Made by a program: the position numbers and the translations under genes. Of a stretch of 32,771 nucleotides of DNA, positions 23,471-31,924 are shown one piece after another; within the stretch, counting starts at the first letter, position 1; each line of letters begins with the position of its first letter. The notes beneath the pieces were generated by a model. That model did no database searches. It was not told where the DNA came from and saw only the letters and a program-made list of their open reading frames with translations. Source of the DNA: Streptomyces olivochromogenes (GTDB lineage: Bacteria; Actinomycetota; Actinomycetes; Streptomycetales; Streptomycetaceae); assembly GCF_021538895.1 (NCBI RefSeq), contig NZ_JADDRL010000104.1, positions 1 through 32,771 on the forward strand. The letters run 5' to 3'.

Positions 23471-23511
23471 CCCTGACCTGCGAAGTTATTACTGCTTGAA
23501 CGGGGGTTGAC
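23471..23511 (+). repeat. 41-bp imperfect direct repeat, right copy
   Basis: Starts CCCTGA, with core CGAAGTTATTAC (23481-23492) and end TTGAC. It directly abuts the CGACGACT repeat and so marks the right edge of the insert. It pairs with 20454-20494 (33 of 41 positions). Confidence 0.6.
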
Positions 23512-23519
23512 CGACGACT
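23512..23519. repeat. 8-bp direct repeat at the right insertion junction
   Basis: CGACGACT, identical to 20304-20311. In eamA it encodes part of the ...RESS... motif at the break. Confidence 0.6.
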
Positions 23520-24196
23520 CCCGCAGGGCCGCGATCGGCGCCGGCTCGGCCCGGGTCTGCGCCCACAGCACGAGCCCGTACGCGCAGACCGACAGGACGG
23601 CGCCGAACAGTCCGAGCAGGGCGAACGGCCGCAGGCGGGCGGCGGTCTCGCCGCGCCAGCGGCCGACGGCGTACGCCGGGATCGCCACGCCCTGGATCAC
23701 CATCAGCCAGGCGGTGTACCCGACGGGGGAGCCCGAGGCGCGGACGCCGAGTCCGTCGACGACGGTGTACGCGGCGATGGACAGCCCCGTCGCCAGGGCG
23801 GCCCCGATCGCGGCCCAGTCGGGCCGGCGCCCGCGCAGCCCCCACAGCGCGACACCGGTGATGCCGGCACAGGTCAGCGCGACCCCGGCGGCCCCCCAGC
23901 GGTCGGGCACCTCGTGGGCGAAGACGGCCGCGAACACGGTGAAGATCAGGGACTTGCAGATCTGGCTCAGCTCGCAGCCGACGGCCGCCGCGGCCTCGGC
24001 CGCGGTACGGGTCGCGTCCGGGAAGCGCCGGATCCGGGAGTGGAGTTCGCCGAGGCCCAGTTCTTCCAGCGCGGCGGCGAACCGGGGGTGGGCTCCGGAG
24101 CCCTCGTCATCGGCGTCAGTGGCGGCTGTCGTCGTCATGCCCGGCACGCTAGCGGTACGGATACGAGGCGGGCGAACGGGTTTACCACGGGAAAGT

Positions 24197-24238
24197 GGCC
24201 GGTGAGGGCGCCCCGTCCCCACGGATCCCTCACCGGCC
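24197..24238 (-). terminator. strong hairpin terminator after the MMPL gene
   Basis: A 12-bp perfect inverted repeat, GGCCGGTGAGGG (24197-24208) and CCCTCACCGGCC (24227-24238), encloses an 18-nt loop. It starts 24 nt after the MMPL stop codon and lies before the start of the ybaK-eamA fragment. The stem is very stable; no U-tract is present. Confidence 0.7.
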
Positions 24239-24261
24239 GGTCCTTCGGCAAAAGCGGCGCG

Positions 24262-26490
24262 TCAGGCGCGCACCAGCTCCCGGTCCACGTCCCCGTCCCG
24301 GGGCCGGTCCTCGTCCCGCGTACGCAGGCCCTCGCCCTCCACATCGACGTTGGGCAGGGCGCGGTCCAGCCACTTCGGCAGCCACCAGGCCTTCTTGCCG
24401 AGCAGCGCGAGCACCGCCGGGACGATCGCCATCCGGACGATGAAGGCGTCGAAGAACACCGCGACCGCCAGGCCGAAGCCGATCATCTTGATCATCGACT
24501 CGCTGGAGCCGATGAAGCCGGAGAAGACCGCGATCATGATCACCGCGGCGGCGGTCACCACCCGGGCGCCGTGCTTGAAGCCGGTCACCACGGCCTGGCT
24601 CGGCTTCTCCCCGTGGACGTACGCCTCCCGCATCCGGGTCACGAGGAACACCTCGTAGTCCATGGCGAGACCGAAGACCACGCCGACCATGAAGATCGGC
24701 ATCATCGACATGATCGGTCCGGTCTCATCGACGCCCATGAGGCCGGACAGCCAGCCCCATTGGAAGACCGCGACCACGGCGCCGAGGGCCGCCATCACGC
24801 TGAGCAGGAAGCCGAGGGCCGCCTTCAGGGGGACCAGGATCGAGCGGAAGACCAGGATCAGGAGGAGGAAGGCCAGGCCGACGACCAGCGCCAGGTACGG
24901 GACGAGCGCGTCGTTCAGCTTCTGCGACGTGTCGATGTTCATCGCCGTCGTGCCGGTGACCAGGACCTGCGCGTCCGTGTCGGCCTTGATGTCCGCGCCC
25001 TTGTCGCGGATCGCGTGCACCAGGTCCTCGGTGGTCGTCGAGGACGGCTTGGACTTCGGGATCACGGTGATCGTCGCGGTGTCGCCGGCCTCGTTGGGCG
25101 CGGCCGGGGTCACCGTGACGACGTCCTTGAGGCCCTTGATCTCCTTGCCGACCTCCTTGAAGGCGGTCTTGGGGTGGTCGCTGCCCTTGGCGTCGACCAC
25201 GACCATGAGGGGGCCGTTGAACCCGGGGCCGAAGCCGTCGGAGAGCAGGTCGTAGGCGCGGCGCTGCGTGGTCGACGTCGGCTGGGAGCCGTCGTCGGGC
25301 AGTCCCAGTTCGAGCGAGGCGGCGGGGACGGCCGCGGCACCGAGGCCGACGACGCCCAGCAGCAGGACGGCGACCGGGCGGCGCACGACGAAGCTCGCCC
25401 AGCGGGTGCCCATGTTCGGACGGCCGGCCTTGTGGGGGTGCTTGGCCTTGCGGCCGCCGCCCAGCAGCTTGCTCTTCTCGCCCGCCGGGCGCACCTTGCG
25501 GCCCGCGTAGCCGAGCAGCGCCGGGATGAGGGTGAGCGCGATGAGGACCGCGATGGCGACCGTGCCCGCGGCGGCCACGCCCATCTTGGTCAGCATCGGG
25601 ATGTTGACCACGGACAGGCCGACCAGGGCGATCACCACGGTCAGGCCCGCGAAGACGACCGCTGAGCCCGCCGTGCCGGCGGCCCGCCCGGCCGCTTCCT
25701 CGCGCTCGCGGCCCTCGGCCAGTTCGGCGCGGTAGCGGGAGACGATGAACAGCGCGTAGTCGATGCCGACGGCGAGGCCGATCATCGAGGCCAGGGTGGA
25801 GGTGGTGGTGCCCAGGTCCAGCGCGCTGGCGAGCGCGGCGATGGTGGAGACGCCGATGCCGACGCCGATGAGGGCGGTGACCAGCGGCAGTCCGGCCGCG
25901 AGCAGCGAGCCGAAGGTGATGACGAGGACGACCGCGGCGATGGCGATGCCGATGACCTCGGTGGCGCCGGTCTCGGGCGCGGCGGTCAGCGCGTCACCGC
26001 CGACCTCGACGGTCAGCCCGGCGCCCCGCGCGTGCTGCGCGGCCTCCTTGAGGGCGTCCCGCGTGGAGTCCTCCAGCTCCATGCCGGAGACCTTGTACCG
26101 CACCGAGGCGTAGGCGACCGTGCCGTCCTTGCTGACGGCCCTGGTCTTGTAGGGGTCGTCGACCTTGGCGACCTCGGAGCCGTCCTTCAGCTCCGCGACC
26201 GTCTTCTTCACGATCTTCTTGTTGGCGGCGGCCGTCATCTTCTCGCCGCTCGGCGCCTTGAAGACGACACGTGCGGTGGCGCCGTCGGCGGTCGTGCCGG
26301 GGAAGCGCTGTTCCAGCAGATCGAAGGCCTTCTGGGACTCCGTGCCGGGAACGGAGAAGGAACTGTTGCCGGCCGCGGGCGCACTCGCCGCGCCGACGCC
26401 GGCCAGCGTCAGCAGCGCCACCCATATGAGGGCGACGAAGTGCCGTCGCCGGAAGGCGAGTCGGCCCAGTTTGTAGAGGAACGTGGCCAC
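24262..26490 (-). CDS. MMPL/RND-family membrane transporter
   Basis: A 742-residue proton-driven exporter of the MMPL (RND superfamily) type, which moves lipids, antibiotics or other hydrophobic molecules. The duplicated layout is clear: membrane helix 1 (about 18-38), a large extracellular domain (about 40-165), then a helix bundle with the proton-relay motif IGLAVGIDYALFIVSRYR. A second extracellular domain and a second bundle follow, with VVFGLAMDYEVFLVTRMREAY. The C-terminal tail is Asp/Arg-rich. The GTG at 26490 has GGGAG about nine bases upstream. It follows a tetR gene on the same strand by 129 bp, the usual layout of a TetR-controlled efflux operon. Confidence 0.94.
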   Translation of the reverse strand: MATFLYKLGRLAFRRRHFVALIWVALLTLAGVGAASAPAAGNSSFSVPGTESQKAFDLLEQRFPGTTADGATARVVFKAPSGEKMTAAANKKIVKKTVAELKDGSEVAKVDDPYKTRAVSKDGTVAYASVRYKVSGMELEDSTRDALKEAAQHARGAGLTVEVGGDALTAAPETGATEVIGIAIAAVVLVITFGSLLAAGLPLVTALIGVGIGVSTIAALASALDLGTTTSTLASMIGLAVGIDYALFIVSRYRAELAEGREREEAAGRAAGTAGSAVVFAGLTVVIALVGLSVVNIPMLTKMGVAAAGTVAIAVLIALTLIPALLGYAGRKVRPAGEKSKLLGGGRKAKHPHKAGRPNMGTRWASFVVRRPVAVLLLGVVGLGAAAVPAASLELGLPDDGSQPTSTTQRRAYDLLSDGFGPGFNGPLMVVVDAKGSDHPKTAFKEVGKEIKGLKDVVTVTPAAPNEAGDTATITVIPKSKPSSTTTEDLVHAIRDKGADIKADTDAQVLVTGTTAMNIDTSQKLNDALVPYLALVVGLAFLLLILVFRSILVPLKAALGFLLSVMAALGAVVAVFQWGWLSGLMGVDETGPIMSMMPIFMVGVVFGLAMDYEVFLVTRMREAYVHGEKPSQAVVTGFKHGARVVTAAAVIMIAVFSGFIGSSESMIKMIGFGLAVAVFFDAFIVRMAIVPAVLALLGKKAWWLPKWLDRALPNVDVEGEGLRTRDEDRPRDGDVDRELVRA

Positions 26491-26619
26491 GAGGGCGTAC
26501 TCCCGATCAGTCGTGGGGTGTTCAGGGCAGGGGTGATCAACCCCGTGGGTGGCAGGGGTGACCGGCCCGACGACGTGAGCGGTGACGTCAGGTGGGGCTG
26601 GTGGGGCTGCGGGGAAGTG

Positions 26620-27222
26620 TCAGTGAGTGGGGGCGCCGAGGGCGGGGAGCACAACGGCGTCGATGTACGACAGCAGGAACGCCTGTGTCGGCGGCTGCTC
26701 GTCGATCAGGGTGCGGGCGGCGAACCCGCCGATCATCATGTGCATCACGTAGTCGATCGCGGGGTTGTCCGCATGGATCTCGCCCCGGTCGATCGCCCGT
26801 TGCAGCACGGTCCGGAACTCCGCCATCTCCGGCTCGATCAGGTGCTCCCGGAACGCCTTCAGGAGGTCCGGGTTTCCGTGGATCGCCATGGCCAGACCCC
26901 GCATCAGCGCGGAGTTCTGTTCCATCTCGCAGTCGTCCGACCGCAGGGTGAGGGCGTGCAGATCGCCCTTGAGCGACCCGGTGTCGACCTCGTCGGCGGA
27001 GCCGCCCGGCTTGCTGTGCCGCACCGCCTTCGCCACCAGTTCGGCCTTGCCGCCCCACTGGCGGTAGAGCGTGGCCTTGCTGGACCGCGTGCGGGCGGCC
27101 ACGGCGTCCATGGTCAGGGCGTCGTAGCCGACCTCGCGGAGCAGGTCGAGCACGGCCTCGTACAACTCGGCCTCGCGCTCCGGCGTGATACGACTGCGGC
27201 GCGCTGTCGCGACCTCGGTCAT
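26620..27222 (-). CDS. TetR/AcrR-family regulator of the MMPL exporter
   Basis: A 200-residue repressor with an N-terminal HTH: EAVLDLLREVGYDALTMDAV, ARTRSSKATLYRQWGGKAEL. The C-terminal domain is rich in helices (LMRGLAMAIHGNPDLLKAF, DYVMHMMIGGFAARTLIDEQ) and resembles the TetR_C_33-like group. The ATG at 27222 has GGAAGGTGGGAGAG upstream. It is the first gene of a tetR-mmpL unit. A perfect operator-like palindrome 82 bp upstream suggests autoregulation. Its recognition helix (SSKATLYRQW) resembles that of the insert TetR (VSKATIYRWW), which fits their similar operators. Confidence 0.92.
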   Translation of the reverse strand: MTEVATARRSRITPEREAELYEAVLDLLREVGYDALTMDAVAARTRSSKATLYRQWGGKAELVAKAVRHSKPGGSADEVDTGSLKGDLHALTLRSDDCEMEQNSALMRGLAMAIHGNPDLLKAFREHLIEPEMAEFRTVLQRAIDRGEIHADNPAIDYVMHMMIGGFAARTLIDEQPPTQAFLLSYIDAVVLPALGAPTH

Positions 27223-27264
27223 CTCTCCCACCTTCCCGCTTCGACGTTCTGCATCGAACGACAC

Positions 27265-27320
27265 CGTTTCGTACGACACGAATGTAGCGCAGCCCCCTGC
27301 GAAACGAAACAGTTTCGTAC
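27265..27320. promoter_or_regulatory. operator cluster between tetR and the tricorn-like gene
   Basis: ACGAAAC-A-GTTTCGT (27304-27318) is a perfect 15-bp palindrome. The half-site CGTTTCGTAC recurs at 27265-27274, 46 bp away. The same decamer appears inverted (GTACGAAACG) at 22577-22586 in the insert. The cluster lies between the divergent tetR (start 27222) and the tricorn-like gene (start 27401), so it could affect both. Confidence 0.6.
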
Positions 27321-27400
27321 GTGTCCTGAGTCACGCCGTACCGAGGCGCCCGGACCTGTCACGAGTTGCTCCACTCCATCCCCGGGAAAAGCATGGGTAG

Positions 27401-30400
27401 GTGAGCTATCTGCGCATGCCGCATCTCAGCGGCGAACAGCTGTGCTTCGTGGCGGAGGACGATCTCTGGCTGGCCCCCCTCGACGCCCCGGGCCGCGCCT
27501 CGCGGCTCACCGTGGACCGCGCCAAGACCGGCCACCCCCGCTTCTCCCCCGACGGCAGCCACATCGCGTACACGAGCTGGCGCAGCCTCGCGCCCGAGAT
27601 CCACCTGGTCGGCGTGGACGGCGGGCCCGGGCAGCGGCTGACGTACTGGGGAAGCGCCGACACCCGGGTCTGCGGCTGGACCCCGGACGGCGAGATCCTC
27701 GCCGTCGCCTCCCACGGCCAGCCCTTCTCGTACTTCACCTGGGCCTACAAGGTCGCCACCGACGGCGACCCCGGCCGCAAGCTCCCCTGGGGACCGGTCT
27801 CCGACATCCAGGTCGCCGACCTCGACGAGGGGCACCGGACCCTGCTCCTGACCGGCACCCCGCCGCACGAACCCGCCTCCTGGAAGCGCTACCGCGGCGG
27901 CGCCATGGGCCGGTTGTGGCTGCACGGGCAGCGGCTGCTGGAGGGCATCGGCGGCCACCTGGACTCCCCCATGTTCGTCGGCGGCCGGATCGCCTTCCTC
28001 TCCGACCACGAGGGCGTCGGCAACCTCTACTCCTGCGCGTACGACGGCACCGACCTGCGCCGCCACACCGACCACGACGCCTTCTACGCCCGGCACGCCG
28101 CCGGCGACGGCACCCGGATCGTGTACCAGTGCGCGGGCGACCTGTGGCTCGTGGACGACCTGGCGCCGGACGCGGTGCCGCACAAGCTCGACGTGCGCCT
28201 GTCCGGCCCGCGCGCGGGGCGCCGCCGCTACCAGGTGCCGGCCGCCCAGCACGTGGGCGGCCTCTCGGTCGACGAGACCGGACGCGCCAGCGCCGTCGTC
28301 GTGCGCGGCAGCCTGTACTGGCTCACCCACCGCGACGGCCCCGCCCGCACCCTCACGGACACGCCCGGCGTCCGCGTCCGGCTGCCGGAGATGCTCGGCT
28401 CGACCGGGCAGGTCGCCTACGTCACCGACGCCGAGGGCGAGGACGCGATCGAGATCGCCTGCCTGCCCCGGGCCACCGGTGACCGCCCGCCGCGCCGGCT
28501 GGCCTCCGGCGAGCTCGGCCGGGTCCTGGAACTGGTGTCGGACCCGCTGGGCGAGCGCCTCGCCATCGCCGCGCACGACGGCCGGCTGCTGCTGCTCGAC
28601 GCGACCGAGGACTCGGGCGGCGAGGTCACCGAGCTGATCCATTCCCTCAACGGGCCCGTGCGGGACCTGGCCTTCGCGCCGGACGGCTCCTGGCTGACCT
28701 GGTCGCACCCGGGGATCGGCCGCACGCTGCGGCAGATCAAGCTGGCCCGGATCAAGGACCGGCTGATCGTCGACGTCACCAACGGCCGCTTCGAGGACGA
28801 GAACCCGGTGTTCACCCGGGACGGCCGCTATCTGGCGTTCCTGTCCTGGCGCGGCTTCGACCCGGTGTACGACGTGCACACCGGCGACCTGTCCTTCCCG
28901 CTCGGCTGCCGCCCCTACCTCGTCCCGCTGTCCTCGGCCACCCCCTCCCCGTTCGCCCTGAACCCGGAGGGCCGGCCGGCCGCCGGGGGCCTGGATCCCC
29001 TGGAGGACGAGGACACCGGCGACAGCAGCGCGGTGACCGTGGAGACCGAGGGACTGGAGAACAGGGTCACCCCGTTCCCGGTCTCGGCCTCCAAGTACTC
29101 GGGGCTGCACCCGGTCAACGGCGGCGGCCTGGTCTGGCTGCGCTGGCCGATCTCGGGGGCGCTGGGCGAGACGTTCGCGAACCCCAGCGACCCCAGTGAG
29201 CGCCCCACCCTGGAGTACTTCAACCTCACCAAGGCGAAGAAGTCCGAACTCGTGGCCCACCTGGACTGGTTCAGGGTCAGCGGCGACGGGACCCGGCTGG
29301 TGGTCATGGACGAGGGCGACCTGCGGGCCGTGCCCTCCACCGAGTCCGGCGACAGCGACACGACCACCTGGATCGACCTGCGCCGGATCCTGCACTGGGT
29401 GGACCCGCCCGCCGAATGGCGCCAGGCCTACGACGAGGCCGGCCGCCTCATCCGGGCCTACTTCTGGGATCCCGGGATGTGCGGCATCGACTGGGACGCG
29501 GTCCTCGACCAGTACCGGCCACTGGTCGAACGGGTCGCCTCCCCCGACGAGTTCGCCGACCTGCTGCGCGAGGTGCTCGGCGAGCTGGGCACCTCCCACG
29601 CCTATGTCACCGCCGCCCGCCGCAACGAGGGCCCGCCCAGCTACCAGCGCTACCAGGGCCTGCTCGGCGCCAACCTCGTGTGCCGGGACGGCGGCTGGGT
29701 CGTCCGGCGGATCCTGCCCGGCGACTCCTCCGACTCCAAGGCCCGCTCCCCGCTGGCCGGTACCGGCATCCGCGAGGGCGCGGTGCTCACCCACGTGGAC
29801 GGCCGGCCGGTGGATCCGGTGACGGGACCGTATCCGCTGCTCGCCGGCTCCGGCGGTACGACCGTGGAGCTGACGTTCGTACCGGCGGAGGGGGAGGCCG
29901 GGCGGGCGCGGCGGGTCGCGGTGCTCCCGCTGATCGACGAGCGGCCGCTGCGCTACCAGGACTGGGTGGCCAAACGCCGCGCGGTGGTCCGGGAGTTGAG
30001 CGGCGGCCGGTGCGGCTATCTGCACATCCCCGACATGGGCGGCTCGGGCTGGGCCCAGTTCAACCGCGACGTGCGCATGGAGGTGTCCCGGCCCGCGCTG
30101 ATCGTGGACGTGCGCGGCAACGCGGGCGGGCACATCAGCGAGCTGGTCATCGAGAAGCTGACGCGGGTCATCCTCGGCTGGGACCTGACGCGCAACGCCC
30201 AGCCGGTGTCGTACACCTCGAACGCGCCCCGCGGCCCGATCGTCGCCCTCGCGGACGAGGCCACCTCCTCCGACGGCGACATGATCACGGCGGCCTTCAA
30301 GCTGCTCAAGCTCGGTCCGGTCGTCGGCCAGCGCACCTGGGGCGGCGTGGTCGGGATGACCGGGCGGCACCGGCTGGGCGACGGCACGGTGATCACGGTG

Positions 30401-30634
30401 CCGATGAACGCGGCCTGGTTCGACGCGTACGGCTGGTCCGTGGAGAACCACGGTGTCGCCCCCGACCTGGACATCCTGCGCACCCCGCTGGACTGGGCGG
30501 AGGGCCGCCATGTCGAGATGGACGACGCGGTGCAGCTGGCCCTGGACCTGCTGACCACGAATCCGGCGGCGACCCCGCCCGACCTGAGCGACGTACCGGA
30601 CCGCTCCCGGCCGAAGCTGCCGCCGCGGGCGTAG
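27401..30634 (+). CDS. tricorn protease homologue (S41 family peptidase)
   Basis: Large cytosolic serine peptidase thought to degrade peptides released by proteasome or other proteases. The 1077-residue protein has N-terminal beta-propeller repeats (e.g. HPRFSPDGSHIAYTSW; about 1-320 and 330-640). A core C1 domain carries His733 in LGTSHAYV, then a PDZ-like segment (about 760-830), and a C2 domain with Ser957-Asp958 in TSSDGDM. E1015 (WSVENHGVAPD) completes the tetrad of archaeal tricorn. Length agrees with the family (about 1070). The GTG at 27401 has no good ribosome binding site. TTGCTC (27366) and AAGCAT (27389) spaced 17 nt suggest a leaderless transcript. Confidence 0.93.
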   Translation: MSYLRMPHLSGEQLCFVAEDDLWLAPLDAPGRASRLTVDRAKTGHPRFSPDGSHIAYTSWRSLAPEIHLVGVDGGPGQRLTYWGSADTRVCGWTPDGEILAVASHGQPFSYFTWAYKVATDGDPGRKLPWGPVSDIQVADLDEGHRTLLLTGTPPHEPASWKRYRGGAMGRLWLHGQRLLEGIGGHLDSPMFVGGRIAFLSDHEGVGNLYSCAYDGTDLRRHTDHDAFYARHAAGDGTRIVYQCAGDLWLVDDLAPDAVPHKLDVRLSGPRAGRRRYQVPAAQHVGGLSVDETGRASAVVVRGSLYWLTHRDGPARTLTDTPGVRVRLPEMLGSTGQVAYVTDAEGEDAIEIACLPRATGDRPPRRLASGELGRVLELVSDPLGERLAIAAHDGRLLLLDATEDSGGEVTELIHSLNGPVRDLAFAPDGSWLTWSHPGIGRTLRQIKLARIKDRLIVDVTNGRFEDENPVFTRDGRYLAFLSWRGFDPVYDVHTGDLSFPLGCRPYLVPLSSATPSPFALNPEGRPAAGGLDPLEDEDTGDSSAVTVETEGLENRVTPFPVSASKYSGLHPVNGGGLVWLRWPISGALGETFANPSDPSERPTLEYFNLTKAKKSELVAHLDWFRVSGDGTRLVVMDEGDLRAVPSTESGDSDTTTWIDLRRILHWVDPPAEWRQAYDEAGRLIRAYFWDPGMCGIDWDAVLDQYRPLVERVASPDEFADLLREVLGELGTSHAYVTAARRNEGPPSYQRYQGLLGANLVCRDGGWVVRRILPGDSSDSKARSPLAGTGIREGAVLTHVDGRPVDPVTGPYPLLAGSGGTTVELTFVPAEGEAGRARRVAVLPLIDERPLRYQDWVAKRRAVVRELSGGRCGYLHIPDMGGSGWAQFNRDVRMEVSRPALIVDVRGNAGGHISELVIEKLTRVILGWDLTRNAQPVSYTSNAPRGPIVALADEATSSDGDMITAAFKLLKLGPVVGQRTWGGVVGMTGRHRLGDGTVITVPMNAAWFDAYGWSVENHGVAPDLDILRTPLDWAEGRHVEMDDAVQLALDLLTTNPAATPPDLSDVPDRSRPKLPPRA

Positions 30635-30666
30635 CGAGGACCGGGAAAGACACGGACGGACAGGGA

Positions 30667-30696
30667 AAAGGGTGCCCCTCGTCAGGGGCACCCTTT
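30667..30696. terminator. bidirectional hairpin terminator
   Basis: A 13-bp perfect stem, AAAGGGTGCCCCT (30667-30679) and AGGGGCACCCTTT (30684-30696), with a 4-nt loop lies between two converging genes. The stem has an A-run on one side and a T-run on the other, so it can end transcripts from both the tricorn-like gene and the small minus-strand gene. Confidence 0.85.
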
Positions 30697-30721
30697 CCGG
30701 CCGACGGCCTACCGCACTGCG

Positions 30722-30928
30722 TCAGGCGTCATAGTCCTGGTCGAGGCGGTCGCGCATCTCCATGTCCGTGTCCTCGCTCGGCTGGTGGGCACGGTCACGC
30801 GGCTGCTGGCCACGCTGCGGCTGCTGCTGACCCCGCTGGGGCTGCTGCTGGGCGCGCTGGCCGGCCTTCTCGCGGGCCTGGCCCGCCTTCTGCTTGCCCT
30901 GGTCCTGGTGCTGGTCCTTCATACCCAT
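30722..30928 (-). CDS. small hydrophilic Gln-rich protein, function unknown
   Basis: A 68-residue, highly charged protein without hydrophobic core: MGMKDQHQDQGKQKAGQARE at the start, then two copies of a QQQPQRGQQ-like repeat and an acidic end (EDTDMEMRDRLDQDYDA). Similar small hydrophilic proteins are common in Streptomyces and are often called stress or sporulation-associated, without proven role. The ATG at 30928 has GGGAG ten bases upstream; the ATG two codons later is an alternative. It is likely disordered. It converges with the tricorn-like gene at a strong terminator. Confidence 0.72.
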   Translation of the reverse strand: MGMKDQHQDQGKQKAGQAREKAGQRAQQQPQRGQQQPQRGQQPRDRAHQPSEDTDMEMRDRLDQDYDA

Positions 30929-30972
30929 GAGGGTTCACTCCCGTGGTGGGTGGGGGAAACGGCCCCGGGATC

Positions 30973-30989
30973 GGCCCCGCGACGGGGCC
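30973..30989 (-). terminator. short GC hairpin after the SDR gene
   Basis: GGCCCCG (30973-30979) and CGGGGCC (30983-30989) form a 7-bp stem with a 3-nt loop, 51 nt downstream of the SDR stop and upstream of the small hydrophilic gene. No U-tract. It could separate the two transcripts. Confidence 0.45.
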
Positions 30990-31039
30990 CTGTGGGGCCT
31001 CGACCAGATTCACACGGCCGGACACGCTCCGCATGTCGA

Positions 31040-31924
31040 TCAGTCACGGTGCGTAGCACGCGCCTGTTCGTCGGCCTCTCCGCCCGCACCGACCAGCCCC
31101 GTGCGCATGCCGCGCAGCCGCGGCGCGAACCGCCGCATCTCGCGCCCGCCCACCGTCCCGATGAGCCCCGGCAGATACCCGCGCACCCCCTGCATGCCGC
31201 GCAGCCACCGCTGCCCGTACACATGGCTGGAGCGGCGCTCGATCCCGGCGACGATCCGGTCCACCGCCGGGCCCAGCGGATAGGTCTTGTTGGCCGGCCA
31301 GGGCAGCCGCTGCCGCAGCTCCCGCATGACGTCGTCCTGGTCGGCTCCGCGCACCATGTCCGTGTCGGTCCACGACAGATACGCGACGCCGACGCGCACG
31401 CCCTCGTGGGCGACCTCGGCGCGCAGGCAGTGCGCGTACGCCTCCACGCCCGACTTGGACGCGCAGTACGCCGTCATCATCGGCGCCGGGGTGATCGCGG
31501 CGAGCGAGGCGACCTGCAGCAGATAGCCGCGGCTCTCGGTGAGCACCGGCAGGAAGGCGCGGGCGGTCACCGCCGAGCCGATCAGGTTGACCTCGATCAC
31601 CCGCCGCCAGGCCTGCGGATCGGAGTCGACGAACGGACCGCCGTTCGCCACACCGGCGTTGGCGACGACGATGTCGACCTTGCCGAAGCGCTCCTTGACC
31701 TCGTGCGCCACCCGGGTCATCGCCTCGTGGTCGGTGACGTCGGCGTACCAGTGGTCGCTCTCACTATGGAGCCGCCCGGAGACCTCCTTGAGCGCGTCCG
31801 CCTCCAGACCGACCAGCGCCAGCTTGGCGCCGCGCGCGGAGAGTTTGCGGGCGAGCAGCTCACCGACACCGCGCGCGGCTCCGGTGACGACCACTACCTG
31901 TCCTTCGAGGCCGACCCTGCTCAT
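31040..31924 (-). CDS. short-chain dehydrogenase/reductase (classical SDR)
   Basis: A 294-residue NAD(P)-dependent oxidoreductase with the cofactor motif VVVTGAARGVGELLA, VANAGVANGG, catalytic Ser in LLQVASLAAI and YxxxK in AYCASKSGVEAYA. The C-terminal extension of about 60 residues is Arg-rich (GREMRRFAPRLRGMRTG) and resembles membrane-associated SDRs. The ATG at 31924 is preceded by AAGGAGG and overlaps the stop of the hydrolase gene as ATGA. Together with the alpha/beta hydrolase it looks like a small catabolic operon for an alicyclic, lipid or steroid-like alcohol; the substrate is unknown. Confidence 0.92.
   Translation of the reverse strand: MSRVGLEGQVVVVTGAARGVGELLARKLSARGAKLALVGLEADALKEVSGRLHSESDHWYADVTDHEAMTRVAHEVKERFGKVDIVVANAGVANGGPFVDSDPQAWRRVIEVNLIGSAVTARAFLPVLTESRGYLLQVASLAAITPAPMMTAYCASKSGVEAYAHCLRAEVAHEGVRVGVAYLSWTDTDMVRGADQDDVMRELRQRLPWPANKTYPLGPAVDRIVAGIERRSSHVYGQRWLRGMQGVRGYLPGLIGTVGGREMRRFAPRLRGMRTGLVGAGGEADEQARATHRD

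Larger units (their letters stand above)
20312..23511. mobile_element. 3.2-kb insertion splitting eamA
   Basis: The segment between the two CGACGACT copies is 3200 bp. It carries an FAD monooxygenase, a glycine-rich secreted protein and a divergent TetR regulator, none of which fits the core neighbourhood. Two imperfect 41-bp direct repeats lie inside it, one exactly at the right edge and one 142 bp from the left edge. I see no transposase, integrase or terminal inverted repeat, so the mechanism is unknown. Base composition is uneven, with an A/T-rich patch around 22540-22620. Confidence 0.55.
23461..24138 (-). pseudogene. YbaK-EamA chimeric fragment (5' part of interrupted transporter)
   Basis: The reading frame starts MTTTAATDADDEG and runs through about 65 residues that look like the N-terminus of a YbaK/prolyl-tRNA-deacylase-type protein (ELGLGELHSRIRRFPDATRT, then QICKSLIF). 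It then changes without a frame break to the middle of an EamA/DMT permease (VFAAVFAHEVPDRWGAAGVA onward, about five membrane segments, to APIAALRESS). After 23512 it reads into the insert and stops within 20 codons. The first membrane segments of EamA and the YbaK catalytic part are both missing. I infer a deletion that fused ybaK to eamA, followed by insertion into eamA. A functional product is unlikely. Confidence 0.65.
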
